From: Cohnella rhizoplanae
Lineage (GTDB): Bacteria; Bacillota; Bacilli; Paenibacillales; Paenibacillaceae
Direction of reading: 5' to 3'
Assembly: GCF_948329515.1 (NCBI RefSeq)
Contig: NZ_CAOJCN010000009.1
Coordinates: 182,383-246,382, forward strand
Length of the DNA stretch: 64,000 nucleotides
The notes beneath the pieces were generated by a model. That model saw only the letters and a program-made list of their open reading frames with translations, searched no databases and had not been told where the DNA came from. The stretch's first letter is position 1. Each line of letters starts with the position of its first letter. Shown one piece after another: positions 34,695 through 53,014 of this stretch. Position numbers and translations under genes: made by a program.

Positions 34695-36590
34695 ATGATA
34701 TTCGAACTGCCGTCCCTGCGCGCGGCAACCGTCACCGCCGTCGTATCCGACCGTAGTCTGCAAGGCGAATTCGTGGCGTCCGCGGCCGATGAGGTTCCGG
34801 CGTTCCGAACGGACGTCCTCGGCGTATCGCTGACGACTGAAGCGGACGCTCGTACGCAAGCGGTATCCGTCCGCAACGAAGGGCCCTACCCGCTCGCGCT
34901 GCGGGAGATCCGGCTGGAGTGGTCCGCCTCCCGGCTCGGCAACCGGCTAGACTCGCGGGATTATGTCCAACTCCATCATACCCGCGATTTCTCCGGAACA
35001 TCCGGCGTCCGTCCCGTCCATCGGCCTGTCGCTTGGTCGCCTGCCGACGAGCCCTCCGGCATGGTGAGCGTATTCCGCCACCGCCGGACGGGCGCCAGCA
35101 TCTTGCTTGGCGCGCTGCCCCCCTACGGCGACTGCTTCGTCGATATCGCCGTCCTGCATGCGCAGCCGCATCGCGACGGCGCGTTCGGGCTTGGCTTTCA
35201 TCTCCGCTCCCCGCGAAATGTGGGTCCGGGAGAACGCGTCGAGCTGGCGCATCTGATCGTGCTGCAGGGAGACGACGGCAACGCGCTGCTGTCCGAATAT
35301 GCGGACCTGATCCGGCAGCGCCTCGCCGCGATACGGTTCGTGCCGCCCGCCGCGCGGATCAACGGCTGGAACAGCTGGGATTACTATTCCGGGGCCGTAC
35401 GGTCCGAGGACGTGCTGGCCAACGCGGCCGCGGCGAACGAGCGCTTCGGCGATGCCTTGCGGTACGTCGTGATCGACGAAGGGTACGAGAGCCAGTGGGG
35501 CGTCTGGGAGGCCGGCTGGAAGTTCCCGCAGGGGCTCGAGACCCTCTGCGCGCAGATCCGCGCCGAAGGCTGCGAGCCCGGCATCTGGACGGCGCCGCTG
35601 ATGGTCAGCGTCTATACGCCGCTCTACCGCGATCATCCGGACTGGTTCGTCGGCGACGAGAAAGGCAATCCCTTCGTGGAAAACGCCGGCTACGGCAGCA
35701 TGGTCCAGCTGGATATCACGCACCCCGGCGTCGAGGCGCACATCCGCGATACGTTCATTCGGCTGCGGGCCGCCGGGTTCTCTTACTTCAAATGCGACTT
35801 CGCGCAGCTGCTGCTCGGCGCCTCGACCTTCCATGACCCGCGGATGTCGCATGCCGGCATGATCCGCCGGTTATTCGAGGTCATCCGGGAGGCCATCGGG
35901 GCCGACGCTTATCTGCTCGCCTGCGGCGCGCCCTACGAGTCCGTCATCGGCATTGCGGACGCGCACCGCACGACGGGGGACGTCCACAATTATTGGAGCC
36001 ATATCCGCCACAACCTCCGTTCGATGCTGGCTAGGTGGTGGATGCAGGGCGCGATCGGCAATACGGATCCGGACACCGTCAACGTACGCTGCCCGGAGAC
36101 GACGGACGACCGCCAGCTCAACCGCCGACTGGCGCTCAATCCATGGGGGTTGAACGGCGGTTGGGCGGCCGGCAGAGAGATGAACCTGGAGGAAGCCAGG
36201 ACGCTGCTCCTCGCCTGCTACGCGAGCGGGGGCGACCTGCTCGTCGGGGATTCGATCGTCAAGCTGAAAAGCACCGGCACCGACATGCTCGCCCACTTGC
36301 TGCGCCAGCCGCCCGTTCGGCGGGGCGTCACGCTCAACCTGTTCGAGCCGGACGGCGACGAGCTGCCGATCGTCGCGGCGGAGAGCGGCGAACCCGATAG
36401 GAATCGTACGCTGCTCGTGCTGTTCAACCTCGGCGACGACTACCGGACGCAGAAGATTCCGGCAGCCTATCTGGAGCCGGCCTTCGCGTGGACCGCGTTC
36501 TGGTCCGGCGAGGCCGTGCCGGCCCCGCTCTCCGGAGAGGCGGAGCTGGCGCCGAGAAGCGCGACGGCCTGGTGGATCGAGCGGAAGTGA
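34695..36590 (+). CDS. Alpha-galactosidase-like glycoside hydrolase (GH36/GH27 clan)
   Basis: This is the only plus-strand enzyme in the polysaccharide locus, 631 residues long with no signal peptide. An N-terminal beta-sandwich (1-215) is followed by a TIM barrel opening NGWNSWD (223-229), with VIDEGY at 259-264, the nucleophile motif FKCDF (D368) and a likely acid/base D429 in RTTGDVHNYW. A C-terminal beta domain ends at SATAWWIERK. I start at the ATG at 34695 because AAGGAGG lies seven bases upstream; an in-frame extension has no such site. It should cleave terminal alpha-galactosides or a similar glycoside inside the cell. Substrate specificity within the clan is uncertain. Confidence 0.88.
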   Translation: MIFELPSLRAATVTAVVSDRSLQGEFVASAADEVPAFRTDVLGVSLTTEADARTQAVSVRNEGPYPLALREIRLEWSASRLGNRLDSRDYVQLHHTRDFSGTSGVRPVHRPVAWSPADEPSGMVSVFRHRRTGASILLGALPPYGDCFVDIAVLHAQPHRDGAFGLGFHLRSPRNVGPGERVELAHLIVLQGDDGNALLSEYADLIRQRLAAIRFVPPAARINGWNSWDYYSGAVRSEDVLANAAAANERFGDALRYVVIDEGYESQWGVWEAGWKFPQGLETLCAQIRAEGCEPGIWTAPLMVSVYTPLYRDHPDWFVGDEKGNPFVENAGYGSMVQLDITHPGVEAHIRDTFIRLRAAGFSYFKCDFAQLLLGASTFHDPRMSHAGMIRRLFEVIREAIGADAYLLACGAPYESVIGIADAHRTTGDVHNYWSHIRHNLRSMLARWWMQGAIGNTDPDTVNVRCPETTDDRQLNRRLALNPWGLNGGWAAGREMNLEEARTLLLACYASGGDLLVGDSIVKLKSTGTDMLAHLLRQPPVRRGVTLNLFEPDGDELPIVAAESGEPDRNRTLLVLFNLGDDYRTQKIPAAYLEPAFAWTAFWSGEAVPAPLSGEAELAPRSATAWWIERK

Positions 36591-36624
36591 AGCACCGGGC
36601 GCGCTGCCTGCGGCATTGTCGTAG

Positions 36625-38382
36625 TTATTGGGGTAACCGGCCTGCGGCCATCTCGGCCAGCAGCTCCGACACGATGCCGTCGTAGTCCCGCTCGTCGAGC
36701 GAGATCAGCTCCTCGACGCGTCGCCGGGCGTCCCGGTGCAGGTCTGCGGGCGTCTCCCACCGGAGGACGCTCCGCAGCCGCGTCTCCAGACGCTCGGCGT
36801 CCCCGCCCTCGCGGACGTATCGCGCGAGGATCTCGTAGTCGCGTATTCCCTTCTGCAGCAGCTTGTACCGCAGGCTCAGCAGCGGACGGCCGTCCCGCCC
36901 CGGATAGACGAAGTTCGTGTCGCCCGCCGGGAAAAACGGATTGTGGTACGAGATCTTCCGGAGCGGATCGGTCGGCCATACCGTATAGTTCCAGCGAAGG
37001 AAGCCGTCCAGCTTGAGCTGCCAGACGATCCAGGGAATGGCGCGCGCCTCCAGCAGATGCGACGTGATGAACGTGTTCGGATGCTTGACGTCGCAAGCGA
37101 CGTAATAAAGCGTCCGCCCGTTCTTGCCTTCTCTCATCTCCAGGATCTGCTCGTGCTCTTGTCCCGCGCAGTCCAGGATCGGCACGTGATCCTCGATCCC
37201 CTCCTCCGCCATGAACGACGCGTGAGCGATCGCGGCCTTGTAGCGGAAGGCAGGGGCCATCCGGCGCAGGGCGCCGAGCCGCTCGCGAAACAGCGGCAGA
37301 TCCGACGGTTCGTCGGCCAGCACCCGCACGCGGTCGATCCAGCCCCGCTCGATGAAGTGACGCTCGAGCGCGACGACGTACGCCTCGAATTCGGTGCGCC
37401 GGCGGATGAAGCGGTACGTGCCTGCGGCTTCGTCGTAGTACCGGACGCGCACTGCATCCGGATGATCCGGGATGACGCCTCCGTAGCCGGCATCCTCGTA
37501 CACCCAGATATTGAGCAGGCCGAACACCTCGATCTCGTCCTGGATGCCGTACCGCTCGCACAGCTCCACGTACCGGTCGAGCGCGCGGAAGTCATAGGCC
37601 CACGTCCCGTCCGCGCGCCTGGCGACGCCGACGATGCTGTATTCGAACAGATTGGCCGGATCGATCCGGTCGTAGACGGAGGCCTGGCCCGACCACGGGA
37701 TCTCGGAGACGACCAGCGAGACGGCTTTCTGCCCGAGCGCAGCCAGCGAGGCGACGTAGGGCTCCAGGATCTCGAAGTGCAGGTCGCTCCATAGCGGCGC
37801 GTCGTACTTGCGCGCGATGTTGGCGTTGTGCTGCCATAGATCGAGGTAAAACGCATTGTCCGAAGGTGCGCCCAGCGTCACGTCGTGTACGACGAGCTCG
37901 AACTTCAAGACGGCCTCTATCCGCTCGTCCTCGAACATCCGGCGGCGATAGACGGTGATCTCCGGATGATAGACGCCCGGCGCGGCATCCGCGCCGATCT
38001 CCGCCTCGATCCAGACCGGCTGTACCCGCCGCTTCTCTACGCGGATCGAGGACTGTCGCAGGACGATGTCGGACTTGAGCTGACGGTCGTCGTCCTCGAC
38101 GAGGCCGACCAGACTCGCGGAGACGCTCCCGTCCGCAAGACCGGGTATCCGGACGCTCGCGCGCAGGACGTCGATCGGACCGCGTTCGTCGAACGCGGCT
38201 TCGTCGCCGACGCATACCAGCAGCTCGTCGTCCGCGTAGATGAGAAGCTGCGCCGCCGCCCGGTCGCGCCGTCCGCAAGCCAGGGAGACGGCGCGGTCCG
38301 GATCGAACGGCGCGTCCCACTTGTGGAAGACGCCGAATACGTATTTGTAGCTGTCGGGGGCGAGCCCCATCGTGATTTTCAT
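36625..38382 (-). CDS. DUF4091 domain protein
   Basis: This 585-residue cytoplasmic protein of the same family as 16913-18577 has an N-terminal beta-sandwich-like part, a barrel region (YLDLWQHNANIARKYDAPLW, RVLADEPSD) and the DUF4091 C-terminus (GFLRWNYTVWP, TNFVYPGRDGRPLLSLRYKL, GIRDYEIL). The two paralogues differ a lot outside these motifs. It is the last gene of the second polysaccharide operon, 99 bp after the giant heparinase-like gene, with a perfect palindrome between, and converges on the GH36-like gene. Its stop is 34 bp from that of the GH36 gene, with no clear terminator between. A glycosidase role is probable, not proven. Confidence 0.87.
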   Translation of the reverse strand: MKITMGLAPDSYKYVFGVFHKWDAPFDPDRAVSLACGRRDRAAAQLLIYADDELLVCVGDEAAFDERGPIDVLRASVRIPGLADGSVSASLVGLVEDDDRQLKSDIVLRQSSIRVEKRRVQPVWIEAEIGADAAPGVYHPEITVYRRRMFEDERIEAVLKFELVVHDVTLGAPSDNAFYLDLWQHNANIARKYDAPLWSDLHFEILEPYVASLAALGQKAVSLVVSEIPWSGQASVYDRIDPANLFEYSIVGVARRADGTWAYDFRALDRYVELCERYGIQDEIEVFGLLNIWVYEDAGYGGVIPDHPDAVRVRYYDEAAGTYRFIRRRTEFEAYVVALERHFIERGWIDRVRVLADEPSDLPLFRERLGALRRMAPAFRYKAAIAHASFMAEEGIEDHVPILDCAGQEHEQILEMREGKNGRTLYYVACDVKHPNTFITSHLLEARAIPWIVWQLKLDGFLRWNYTVWPTDPLRKISYHNPFFPAGDTNFVYPGRDGRPLLSLRYKLLQKGIRDYEILARYVREGGDAERLETRLRSVLRWETPADLHRDARRRVEELISLDERDYDGIVSELLAEMAAGRLPQ

Positions 38383-38406
38383 GTTCAGTCATTCCTCCGA
38401 TACATG

Positions 38407-38440
38407 CATGCAGACGGCGCGTCGACGCGCCGTCTGCATG
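38407..38440 (-). other. Perfect 34-bp intercistronic palindrome
   Basis: The arms CATGCAGACGGCGCGTC / GACGCGCCGTCTGCATG meet without a spacer. It lies between the giant gene stop (38482) and the DUF4091 ribosome binding site. It has the same layout as the palindrome at 16881-16906: A-rich before and no T-tract after in the direction of transcription. An RNA stability or processing role is possible. Confidence 0.78.
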
Positions 38441-38481
38441 TTCTTGTTGTTTAATGAAATATGGTTGCTTCGGACAGCCGG

Positions 38482-41400
38482 TCAGGCGCCCGCCGGCTCA
38501 AGATTGAGCGTGACCTGCTCTTCGCTCTGTTGCATCTCGTCGCCGTATACGGCGCCCGGAATCGACAGTCCGTCCTCGCCCGCCGGCTCCGCCGCCTCGG
38601 CCGATGCCGCGTACGAGAGCGCGTCGTTCGTGTTGTACAGGACGAACTTGTCCAGCGTGTACTTGCCCGTGAACCGCTGCGCGCTGAACTTGAACAGATC
38701 CAGGCCCTTCACGACGTTGCTCGGATCCATGAACGGAATGCTGGTCACGCGATAAACGCCTGTTGCGGCGTCCAGCGTGCCCCCCGCCGCGATCGACCCG
38801 CCGTAAGTCTTGAGCGAATCCGCTTGTATGGTCAGCGTGTAGGTCTTGGCCGTAAAGTTGAAGTCGAAGCGCAGCGTCACCCACTCGTCGGCCGGCTGCT
38901 TGTAGACGTTGTAGTCCGTCAGACGGACGAACGTCGGCGTCCCGTTGACGAGCTTTTGATAGCCGAGCCCGCCGTCGGAGAAGCCTACGAACTCGCCGAA
39001 AACCTTACCGTTGCCGGCCAGGTCGATCAGGTAGTGGCCGACGTCGCTGTCGATCTTAGAAAACTTTGTGCGAGTCTCCAGCGTGACCAGTCCGCCGATG
39101 TTGCTCGTCGTGCGCTGCATGATCGGCGACGAAGCGTAGGCGTCCGTAGACGGGTTGTAATTGTCGATCGCCTGCAGGCCCTTGCCGCCCAGATCCGCCA
39201 GCGGTACGGCTTGAACCGAGGTGCCGCCCGTCTTGATGTAGGTCCAGCCTGCGGCGTTCGATACCTCGCCGGTCGGCCAGGCGTCGAACGAATCGTACAC
39301 CATCTTGCCTGTCGCCGGCAGCGTGACGGTCAGCGTCGGTCCGTCTCCGGATTCTCCGCCGGCCGCATTCTTTGCCTGGACGCTGAACGTGTACGTCGCG
39401 CCGGGCGTCAGGTCGGCTACATCTAGCATAGTGCCTGTCACGGTGCCCGCCGGCACGGCGGCCGACGATCCTTCCGCCCGGTACACCGTATAGGAGGCGA
39501 CTTGACCGGAGCCTGCCGTCGCCGGGCTCCATGTCAGCCGCACCGCGTTCGTGAACGTCAGGTCCGCGCTCAGCGCAGCGGACCCGCTCCAGGTCGGAGC
39601 GCCAGCCAGCGTCACGGACAGACTACGAGACTCAGCCGAGGTCTTGTCGCTCTGATCGACGGCACGGATCGAGAACGTATAGGCGGAGCCGACCGTAAGG
39701 CCCGTCAGCGTCGCGGTATTCGCGCTCGCGGGTACCGTCGTTTTCAGCGCGCCGTTCTGGTAGATCGCGTAGCTCTTCACCGCCGGATCCGCCGAAGCGT
39801 CCCAGGCGAGCGTCGCCGAAGTGTTGGATTGTGACGCGAGACGCAGCTTTGGCGCCGGGAGGCTGTCCTTGATCGATTCCGTCGGATAGACGGCCAGATG
39901 ATCGAACGAATACTTGCCCGTATACCGCTGGGCGGAGAAGCGGAACATCTCGAAGCCGACGAGCGCTGCGCTCGTGTCCAGGAACGGAATGTCGTCGACC
40001 CGGTATACGCCGGCATCGCGATCCAACTGGCCGCCCGGGACGAGAATGCCTTTGTAATCTCTGAGGCCGTCCTCCTGTACGATCAGGTCGTAGGTCTTCG
40101 CGCCGAAGTCGATGTCCCAGCGGATCGTCATCCACTGATCCTTGGGCTGCTTGTAGCCTTCCGCCAGGCGGATGTTCGTGGAGACGCCGTTCACCATCTT
40201 CTGGAAGCCGATGCCGCCGTCCGAGAAGCCGACGAAGCCGGCGAAAACCTTGCCGTTGCCGCTCAGATCGATCAGATAATTGCCGGCGTCATGGTTCACC
40301 TTGGAGAACATCGTCCGCGTCTCGACGGTGAGCTTGCCGCCGGTATTCGAGATGACCTTGCGCATCACCGGAGACGAAGCATACTCGTCGGTGGACGGAT
40401 AATAGTTGTCGAGCCCGACCAGCGCCTTGCCGCCTTCGGGCAGACTGAAGGTCTGCACCGACGTGCCGCCGGTCCTCGTGAAGGACCAGCCGCTGATATC
40501 GGAGACTTCCCCACCGCCCGTCCAGTTGTCGAACGTATCGTATACCGGCAGGACGACGGACGAAGGCAGCGTCGCGGTCACGTCCGGACCGTCGGTCGTG
40601 GCGTTGTTCTGATTATCCTTGGCCTCGACCTTGTACGTGTAGGTGCCGCCCGCCTGCGGAGCGGTCACATCGAGCGTCGTGCCCTTCGCCGTGCCCACCG
40701 GCAGCAGCGACGAGCCGCTCACGCGATAAATCTGATATTCGCTGACCTGGCCTGCATTATCTACCGCCGGCGTCCAGGACAGACGGACCATCTTGTTGGA
40801 AAGGAACCGGGTGTGCAAGGCCGCGTTCCCGCCCCATACCGGCGGCGTCGTATCCGTCATCAGGACGGAGAGCGGCACCGAGCCGGGAGCCCTGAACGAG
40901 CGATTGCCGCTCGTATCGACGGCCGTCACGCGGAAGGCGTACGACACGCCGGAGGACAATCCCGTGATCGTGGCCGCGTTCGTGCCGAACGGCACCGTCA
41001 GCTTTTTGACGCCGTCCATCTCGATCTCGTATTCCTTGACGGCCGCGTTGTCCGTAGACGGATCCCAGCCGAGCGTGACCTGTCCGTCCGCCTGGGCCAC
41101 TTCGTGGAGATTGGCAGGCGCGGATGGACGTATCTCGTCGCTGCCGACCTTGACGAGCCCGATCCAGTCCAGGTTCACCCCCCCGAGCGAATGGAACATC
41201 GTCAGGTCGACGACGCCCGCGGACAGCTGCACGCCGGTCTTGACGCGAAGTCCGCGCCACTGCTCGGCCGTGGTGCCGTAGCTCTCGGTCTTGGGCAGCT
41301 TAAAGTATTTGATCTCGTCGCCAAGCTTCACGTAACGGACCGAATCCGTATCCGCGGTCGTGACGTCCCAGCCTGCCACGTACTTTAAGACGAGGTCGTA

Positions 41401-44400
41401 GGTTCCGTCCTGCGGCACGTTCAGCTTCCACTTGAGAGACACGCCGAACTGATCCCAGTTGCTGACGCCCTTGCCGTTCGAGAGGAACGGACGGGTATCG
41501 TAAACGGTCGGCTGCTTGGTGCCGTTCCATTGCGTGAACGACTCGGCCTCCTGCCATTCGATGCCGAGCGACGTACGCGTCTGTTCGGGGTCCACGTACT
41601 GCTGCGTTTGCAGCGGGGCGCCCGATCCGAGATTCTTCAGCTTCAGCACGCCCGTGGCGCCCTTCAGCAGGACGGATGCGTTGGCGTCGATCAGGCCGCT
41701 CGCGATCTTGCCGTACTTCTGGAAGGAGAAGCCCGCCGGCGCCCCCAGCACTTCATAGAAACCCTGCGCGTTGGACAACTGTCCCCAGGCGACGCTGTCG
41801 CCGTTCACGTCGCGGTAAGCCTGCAGCGTGACCGAACCGGCGACGCCGTCGATCTCGGTCTGCAGCGTGACCGGCGCGAGCGGGCCCGGCATCGGAGCGG
41901 CGTTCAGCTTGAACGCGCGCTGACCCTTCTCGATATGCATCGTCAGCTTGTTGCTGGCGAACGACCATTGGACGCCGCGATTGTTAAGGCCGTCGGCTAC
42001 CGTGCCGCCCGACGGGATCGCGTTGCCGGTGTCCGCGTCGCGTACCGCGGTCAGCCCCGTCGCGGCAAGCGTCACTTGAACGTCTGCCTGTGCGGATACG
42101 GACAACTGGTTGCCGCCGTACGAGACGGTTGCGGCCGAATCGCTCTCGATGAGCGTAACGCCGTTTTTGACGAGCTTGGTTCCGACCACGAGCAGCGCCG
42201 AATCGCCCTTGACCGCGGCGGCCGCACCTTCGAACTGCACGCCGTCCGCGCCGGTGTCGATCAGCCCGCTGTCGGTTTTGCGGACGTAGACCGTCGTCCC
42301 GTCTTCAAAAGCAAGCTTCACGTAGTTCGCGTATTCGGTCGGCGCGACGTTCGCAGGCGTGTCGCCGCGCTTGTACGGCGCGAGCGTCGCGATCATTTTG
42401 GCCTGGTTCTCGCGAGGCGTGATGAAGGCCGCGTGAATCTGCGACTTGCCCGCGAAGTTCCCCGTCGGCGGATAGGAAACCCCGTCCGGTCCGAGGTACT
42501 GCGTCTCGTAGGTCGTGCGGTAGCTCTGCGCCTCCTGGCCGTAGAACTGCACCTTCAGGTTCGCGTCGCCCTTGGCGATCGTCGCGCCCTTGCCGGCTTG
42601 GTCGAGGACCAGATTGTCGTCGGCATGCAGGTTCCATTCGAACTCGGAGCCGCCGTCCTTGGTCGTCGCCAGGTCGTCGATGACGACATAGGCGTCCGGA
42701 CGCACATAGATAATATGGCGAACGGCCTTGGACAAGCCGCCCTGGTAAGCCGGGGTTGCGTCGCCGCTCGTCGCGTCGAAGTCCGGGCTCGAGACGAAGC
42801 CTAGCACTTTGCCGTCGGCCGAGATGTTGTCGTTGGCTTGACCTTTGCGTCCGTCGAACGTGATCGCGTTGGCGGAGTAAGTCTGACGGGTGAAGTTGGA
42901 ATGATGCTTGCTGCCGTAGAAATCGTAGTAGCCGGCCTTGACGGCCAGAGACTCGCCGAAGGCGTTCACGACAAAGGAATTCTGGTCCGACATCGTGTGG
43001 TTGTAAGTGCCGTAAGGACTCGACCGGAAATACAGCGAGGTGCGGTCGGTCTCGTACAGCTCCGAATGCATCGCGACGGCGCCGGTATCCGGGAACCAGA
43101 TGCCCTTCGGCAGGTCGACCGGCGGCTGGCTGCCTACGTCGTCGGCCCGGTAGAAATAATCCGTCAGGCCGGTCGATTTGGCGCCGATCGCCTCCGCTTC
43201 CCATTTCAACCGGGAATCGTCGTAGATCTGGGCCATGCGCGTCAGCAGACTGGTGCTGGCCGCGCCCGGCGTATATTGCGAGTCGTCGCCGAAGACGCCG
43301 ATCGGACTGCCGTGAGGGAACATATACAGCGGGTACAGGCCCTCGTTGCGCGAGAAGGCTTTGTCGTACAGGTTGATCGCGCCCGAGCTCAGCAGCACGT
43401 CCATCAGCTCCTTGTTGGAGCCGGACGACCACTGCCAGTACCCGGTGCCCTGCGACCAGGAGCCGTCTTCGCCGCCCCACGGCGGCAGCACGTTGATGAA
43501 CAGCGGCACGGACAGCTTGTACCAATTCGTAGCTTCCGGCATGTCGTTCAGCATCGCGGTCGCGATAATGCCGATGTAGCCGACGATCGTCCACCCGTGC
43601 GAATCGTACGGGAATTTGTAGAAATTTTGACCCGCCGCGCTGCTGTCCAGGTATTTTTGGACCAGCGTATCGGTGCGGGCCTTGATCATTGTGCGGAGCG
43701 CCGTCTTGTCGCCCTCCGTCAGCAGCGGGAAGAGCCAGTCGTACGCGATCGCCGAGCGATAGGCGATGGCGCGGTGCACCTGGTCGTGTATGCGGTAGCT
43801 CGTCGCGCCGTTCGGGTCCCAGCTCGCGAGGTTGAGCAGCAGCGTCTTGGCGCGGTTGCCGTAAGTCGTGTTGCCTGTCACGAGGTAAAGGAACGACGCG
43901 TTCATCATATCGGTCAACGCCGTTTCGGCGTATCCTTTGAGCACGCCTTGGGCAGCCACGTACGCGTCGCTGTTGGTCGGCACTTCATTGTTCATATAAG
44001 GAAAGGTCGGATCGGCAGGCGGCTGATTTCTTTTGGTTAAGCCGTCGTTATACGCGGTCACCGTCTGGTCGAAAACGGTCTTGGAGTTGCCCGTCAGCCG
44101 CAGATTGCGGAAGGCGTTCAGCTCGGCCGGCGTCGTCCAAACGCGCGGATGCGCGGTGGAGACCTGGCTCATAAGCGTCTCGACCGAAGGCACGGCGAAC
44201 GGCACGTTGTCCTGGTCGATGCGGAACTTGCGCGTCGTGCTCCACCCGGACCAGGTGCCGTCCGTCTTGTGATAGCGGACGTGCCAATACCAGGTGCCGG
44301 CATCGAAGGTCACGGGAAAGTTGTAGAAGTTGTACGGGATCGCGTTGTTCGTATGCGCGACGGACGCGAACGACGGGTCTTGGGTGACCTGGAGCTCGTA

Positions 44401-44637
44401 CTTGTCCGCTCCGCTCACGAACGGCCAGCTGAAATCCGGGGGATTCTGCGTGGTGACGAGGGAGTCCGCGGGCCTAAACGGCATGTTCGTGCCGCCGAGC
44501 ACACTCGCAGGCCAGTCGGAATCGGCGGCTTGCGCCTTCGGCGCCGAGCTTGCCGGCCACAGGTTTATCAAGCCAAGCAGCATCGTTAAAGCCAATACAA
44601 TTGCGGTTTGCTTTTTTAACTTCCCGAACATCGTCAC
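38482..44637 (-). CDS. Giant secreted heparinase II/III-like polysaccharide lyase (unanchored)
   Basis: The protein has 2051 residues. A signal peptide (residues 1-38, ending AQAAD) is followed by a DUF4962-like N-terminal domain ([32 protein letters not shown]). An alpha-toroid starts about 150 ([45 protein letters not shown]). A beta-sandwich heparinase II/III domain ([43 protein letters not shown]) extends to about 800. Carbohydrate-binding-like and fibronectin III modules alternate to the end. Likely catalytic residues are in the YNH, HHSNF and toroid segments. The GTG start is preceded by GGGG. It is about 68-80 percent alike by eye to the neighbour at 44850-50732 over the shared region, but ends in a fibronectin/lectin-like pair instead of SLH repeats. 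Confidence 0.88.
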   Translation of the reverse strand: MTMFGKLKKQTAIVLALTMLLGLINLWPASSAPKAQAADSDWPASVLGGTNMPFRPADSLVTTQNPPDFSWPFVSGADKYELQVTQDPSFASVAHTNNAIPYNFYNFPVTFDAGTWYWHVRYHKTDGTWSGWSTTRKFRIDQDNVPFAVPSVETLMSQVSTAHPRVWTTPAELNAFRNLRLTGNSKTVFDQTVTAYNDGLTKRNQPPADPTFPYMNNEVPTNSDAYVAAQGVLKGYAETALTDMMNASFLYLVTGNTTYGNRAKTLLLNLASWDPNGATSYRIHDQVHRAIAYRSAIAYDWLFPLLTEGDKTALRTMIKARTDTLVQKYLDSSAAGQNFYKFPYDSHGWTIVGYIGIIATAMLNDMPEATNWYKLSVPLFINVLPPWGGEDGSWSQGTGYWQWSSGSNKELMDVLLSSGAINLYDKAFSRNEGLYPLYMFPHGSPIGVFGDDSQYTPGAASTSLLTRMAQIYDDSRLKWEAEAIGAKSTGLTDYFYRADDVGSQPPVDLPKGIWFPDTGAVAMHSELYETDRTSLYFRSSPYGTYNHTMSDQNSFVVNAFGESLAVKAGYYDFYGSKHHSNFTRQTYSANAITFDGRKGQANDNISADGKVLGFVSSPDFDATSGDATPAYQGGLSKAVRHIIYVRPDAYVVIDDLATTKDGGSEFEWNLHADDNLVLDQAGKGATIAKGDANLKVQFYGQEAQSYRTTYETQYLGPDGVSYPPTGNFAGKSQIHAAFITPRENQAKMIATLAPYKRGDTPANVAPTEYANYVKLAFEDGTTVYVRKTDSGLIDTGADGVQFEGAAAAVKGDSALLVVGTKLVKNGVTLIESDSAATVSYGGNQLSVSAQADVQVTLAATGLTAVRDADTGNAIPSGGTVADGLNNRGVQWSFASNKLTMHIEKGQRAFKLNAAPMPGPLAPVTLQTEIDGVAGSVTLQAYRDVNGDSVAWGQLSNAQGFYEVLGAPAGFSFQKYGKIASGLIDANASVLLKGATGVLKLKNLGSGAPLQTQQYVDPEQTRTSLGIEWQEAESFTQWNGTKQPTVYDTRPFLSNGKGVSNWDQFGVSLKWKLNVPQDGTYDLVLKYVAGWDVTTADTDSVRYVKLGDEIKYFKLPKTESYGTTAEQWRGLRVKTGVQLSAGVVDLTMFHSLGGVNLDWIGLVKVGSDEIRPSAPANLHEVAQADGQVTLGWDPSTDNAAVKEYEIEMDGVKKLTVPFGTNAATITGLSSGVSYAFRVTAVDTSGNRSFRAPGSVPLSVLMTDTTPPVWGGNAALHTRFLSNKMVRLSWTPAVDNAGQVSEYQIYRVSGSSLLPVGTAKGTTLDVTAPQAGGTYTYKVEAKDNQNNATTDGPDVTATLPSSVVLPVYDTFDNWTGGGEVSDISGWSFTRTGGTSVQTFSLPEGGKALVGLDNYYPSTDEYASSPVMRKVISNTGGKLTVETRTMFSKVNHDAGNYLIDLSGNGKVFAGFVGFSDGGIGFQKMVNGVSTNIRLAEGYKQPKDQWMTIRWDIDFGAKTYDLIVQEDGLRDYKGILVPGGQLDRDAGVYRVDDIPFLDTSAALVGFEMFRFSAQRYTGKYSFDHLAVYPTESIKDSLPAPKLRLASQSNTSATLAWDASADPAVKSYAIYQNGALKTTVPASANTATLTGLTVGSAYTFSIRAVDQSDKTSAESRSLSVTLAGAPTWSGSAALSADLTFTNAVRLTWSPATAGSGQVASYTVYRAEGSSAAVPAGTVTGTMLDVADLTPGATYTFSVQAKNAAGGESGDGPTLTVTLPATGKMVYDSFDAWPTGEVSNAAGWTYIKTGGTSVQAVPLADLGGKGLQAIDNYNPSTDAYASSPIMQRTTSNIGGLVTLETRTKFSKIDSDVGHYLIDLAGNGKVFGEFVGFSDGGLGYQKLVNGTPTFVRLTDYNVYKQPADEWVTLRFDFNFTAKTYTLTIQADSLKTYGGSIAAGGTLDAATGVYRVTSIPFMDPSNVVKGLDLFKFSAQRFTGKYTLDKFVLYNTNDALSYAASAEAAEPAGEDGLSIPGAVYGDEMQQSEEQVTLNLEPAGA

Positions 44638-44782
44638 TACACTTCATCCCCTTCGATTCATATGTCGGCGCTTTCCTTGAACTCGCCCGGACAGACGTCG
44701 CCGCGGGAGCGACGCCGTTCGGTCGGGATTGCGAAGCGCCCTCGCCTGTATCGGGCGAGAACGCTCCTATGCGTGAGGATCG

Positions 44783-44845
44783 GCCCTTGACGGAACCGAT
44801 CAGCGAGCCTTGTTCGAAGTACTTCCGGATAATACGGACGCGATG
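44783..44845 (-). pseudogene. Relic of an LplC-type permease 3' end
   Basis: On the minus strand, immediately after the stop of the SLH-anchored giant gene, the frame reads RKYFEQGSLIGSVKG. This matches the last residues QKHFEQGAMIGSVKG of the permease at 52142-53014. At DNA level even the bases after it match (GTCAAGGGC then CGATCC against TGATCC), so the ancestral stop TGA has become CGA. Only about 15 codons remain, with no start or body. This is best explained as a leftover of the duplication that produced the two giant genes. Confidence 0.7.
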
Positions 44846-44849
44846 CCTT

Positions 44850-50732
<5,883 letters not shown>

Positions 50733-50774
50733 TACACTTCATCCCTTTCGATCCCGTGTTGGACTTCCACATAC

Positions 50775-50788
50775 TGTAAGCGTTTTCT
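50775..50788 (-). promoter_or_regulatory. Perfect cre match (CcpA site)
   Basis: TGTAAGCGTTTTCT on the plus strand fits the consensus TGWAARCGYTWNCW at all 14 positions. It lies 43 bp upstream of the SLH-anchored giant gene, between it and the Gfo/Idh stop at 50835. This indicates an internal, catabolite-controlled promoter for the giant lyase genes. Confidence 0.65.
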
Positions 50789-50834
50789 TTATATCGCAAC
50801 GAATGGGCGCCCTAATAGAGCGCGCCATTCGGTA

Positions 50835-52100
<1,266 letters not shown>

Positions 52101-52141
52101 GTTGTCCGGCTCCTTTAGCGTATGGAGAATGGGCGATCGGA

Positions 52142-53014
52142 TCAGCCCTTGACGGAGCCGATCATGGCGCCTTGCTCAAAGTGCTTCTGAATGAACGGAT
52201 AGATGATCAGGATCGGCAAGCAGCCGAGCAGGATGACCCCGTATTTCAACGATTCGAGAATGACCTTTTGTCCGTCCTTGGTCGTCGCCTCAAGCACGTC
52301 GCCAGCCTGGCCGACGACGACCAGATTGCGGATTACGAGCTGCAGCGGGAACAGGTTCGGCTCGCGGAGCAGCAGCAGCGCAGCTTGAAAGTCGTTCCAG
52401 ATCGCGACGGTGTAGAACATGCCGATCGTCAGCAGCACCGGCTTGGACAGCGGCATCACGATGCGCGTGAGCACCGTGAAGTCCGACAGGCCGTCGATAC
52501 GTCCCGACTCCTCGACCTCGACAGGCAACCCGGAGAAAAACGTCCGCATGACGATAAGCCAGACGGTAACGATCGCGTTGGGCAGCACCATCGCCCAGAT
52601 CGTGTCTATGAGTCCGTAGGAGCGCGCGACCAGGTAGAACGGAATCATGCCCCCGTGAAACATCATCGTGAACACGATGTACAGCATGATCGGCTTGTAG
52701 AAAACGAGGCCCCGGCGCGAGAGCGCATAGGCGCTAGTAATCGTCAGAGCCATCGATATAAAGAGGCCCAGTATGACATAGCCGATCGTATTGCGGTAGC
52801 CGATCCACAGCCGCTTGTCTTCGAACACAGCCTGCAGGGCGTTGAACTGCAGCCCCTTCGGGAAAAAGCTGATCTCGTTGCGGACGACGTGTTCCGGCGT
52901 GCTGATCGCGACGGAAGCCATATGCAGAAACGGGAATACCATGGTGATCGCGACCAGCAGCAGCAGCACGAAATTGACGACGTCGAATGCGCCGATTTTC
53001 CCTTTCCTTACCAT
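52142..53014 (-). CDS. ABC transporter permease, LplC type
   Basis: This 290-residue CUT1 sugar permease has six predicted transmembrane helices and coupling loop VEVEESGRIDGLSDFTVLTR. The C-terminus IQKHFEQGAMIGSVKG is the segment also found as a relic at 44783-44845. It overlaps the preceding permease gene by 7 bp. Together with the binding protein it forms the importer of the second polysaccharide locus; no ATPase is encoded nearby. Confidence 0.93.
   Translation of the reverse strand: MVRKGKIGAFDVVNFVLLLLVAITMVFPFLHMASVAISTPEHVVRNEISFFPKGLQFNALQAVFEDKRLWIGYRNTIGYVILGLFISMALTITSAYALSRRGLVFYKPIMLYIVFTMMFHGGMIPFYLVARSYGLIDTIWAMVLPNAIVTVWLIVMRTFFSGLPVEVEESGRIDGLSDFTVLTRIVMPLSKPVLLTIGMFYTVAIWNDFQAALLLLREPNLFPLQLVIRNLVVVGQAGDVLEATTKDGQKVILESLKYGVILLGCLPILIIYPFIQKHFEQGAMIGSVKG

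Noticed and set aside
44741..44759. Terminator between the giant genes (CTCGCC/GGCGAG stem)
   Set aside because: Only six base pairs and no T-tract on the minus strand; probably incidental in GC-rich sequence.
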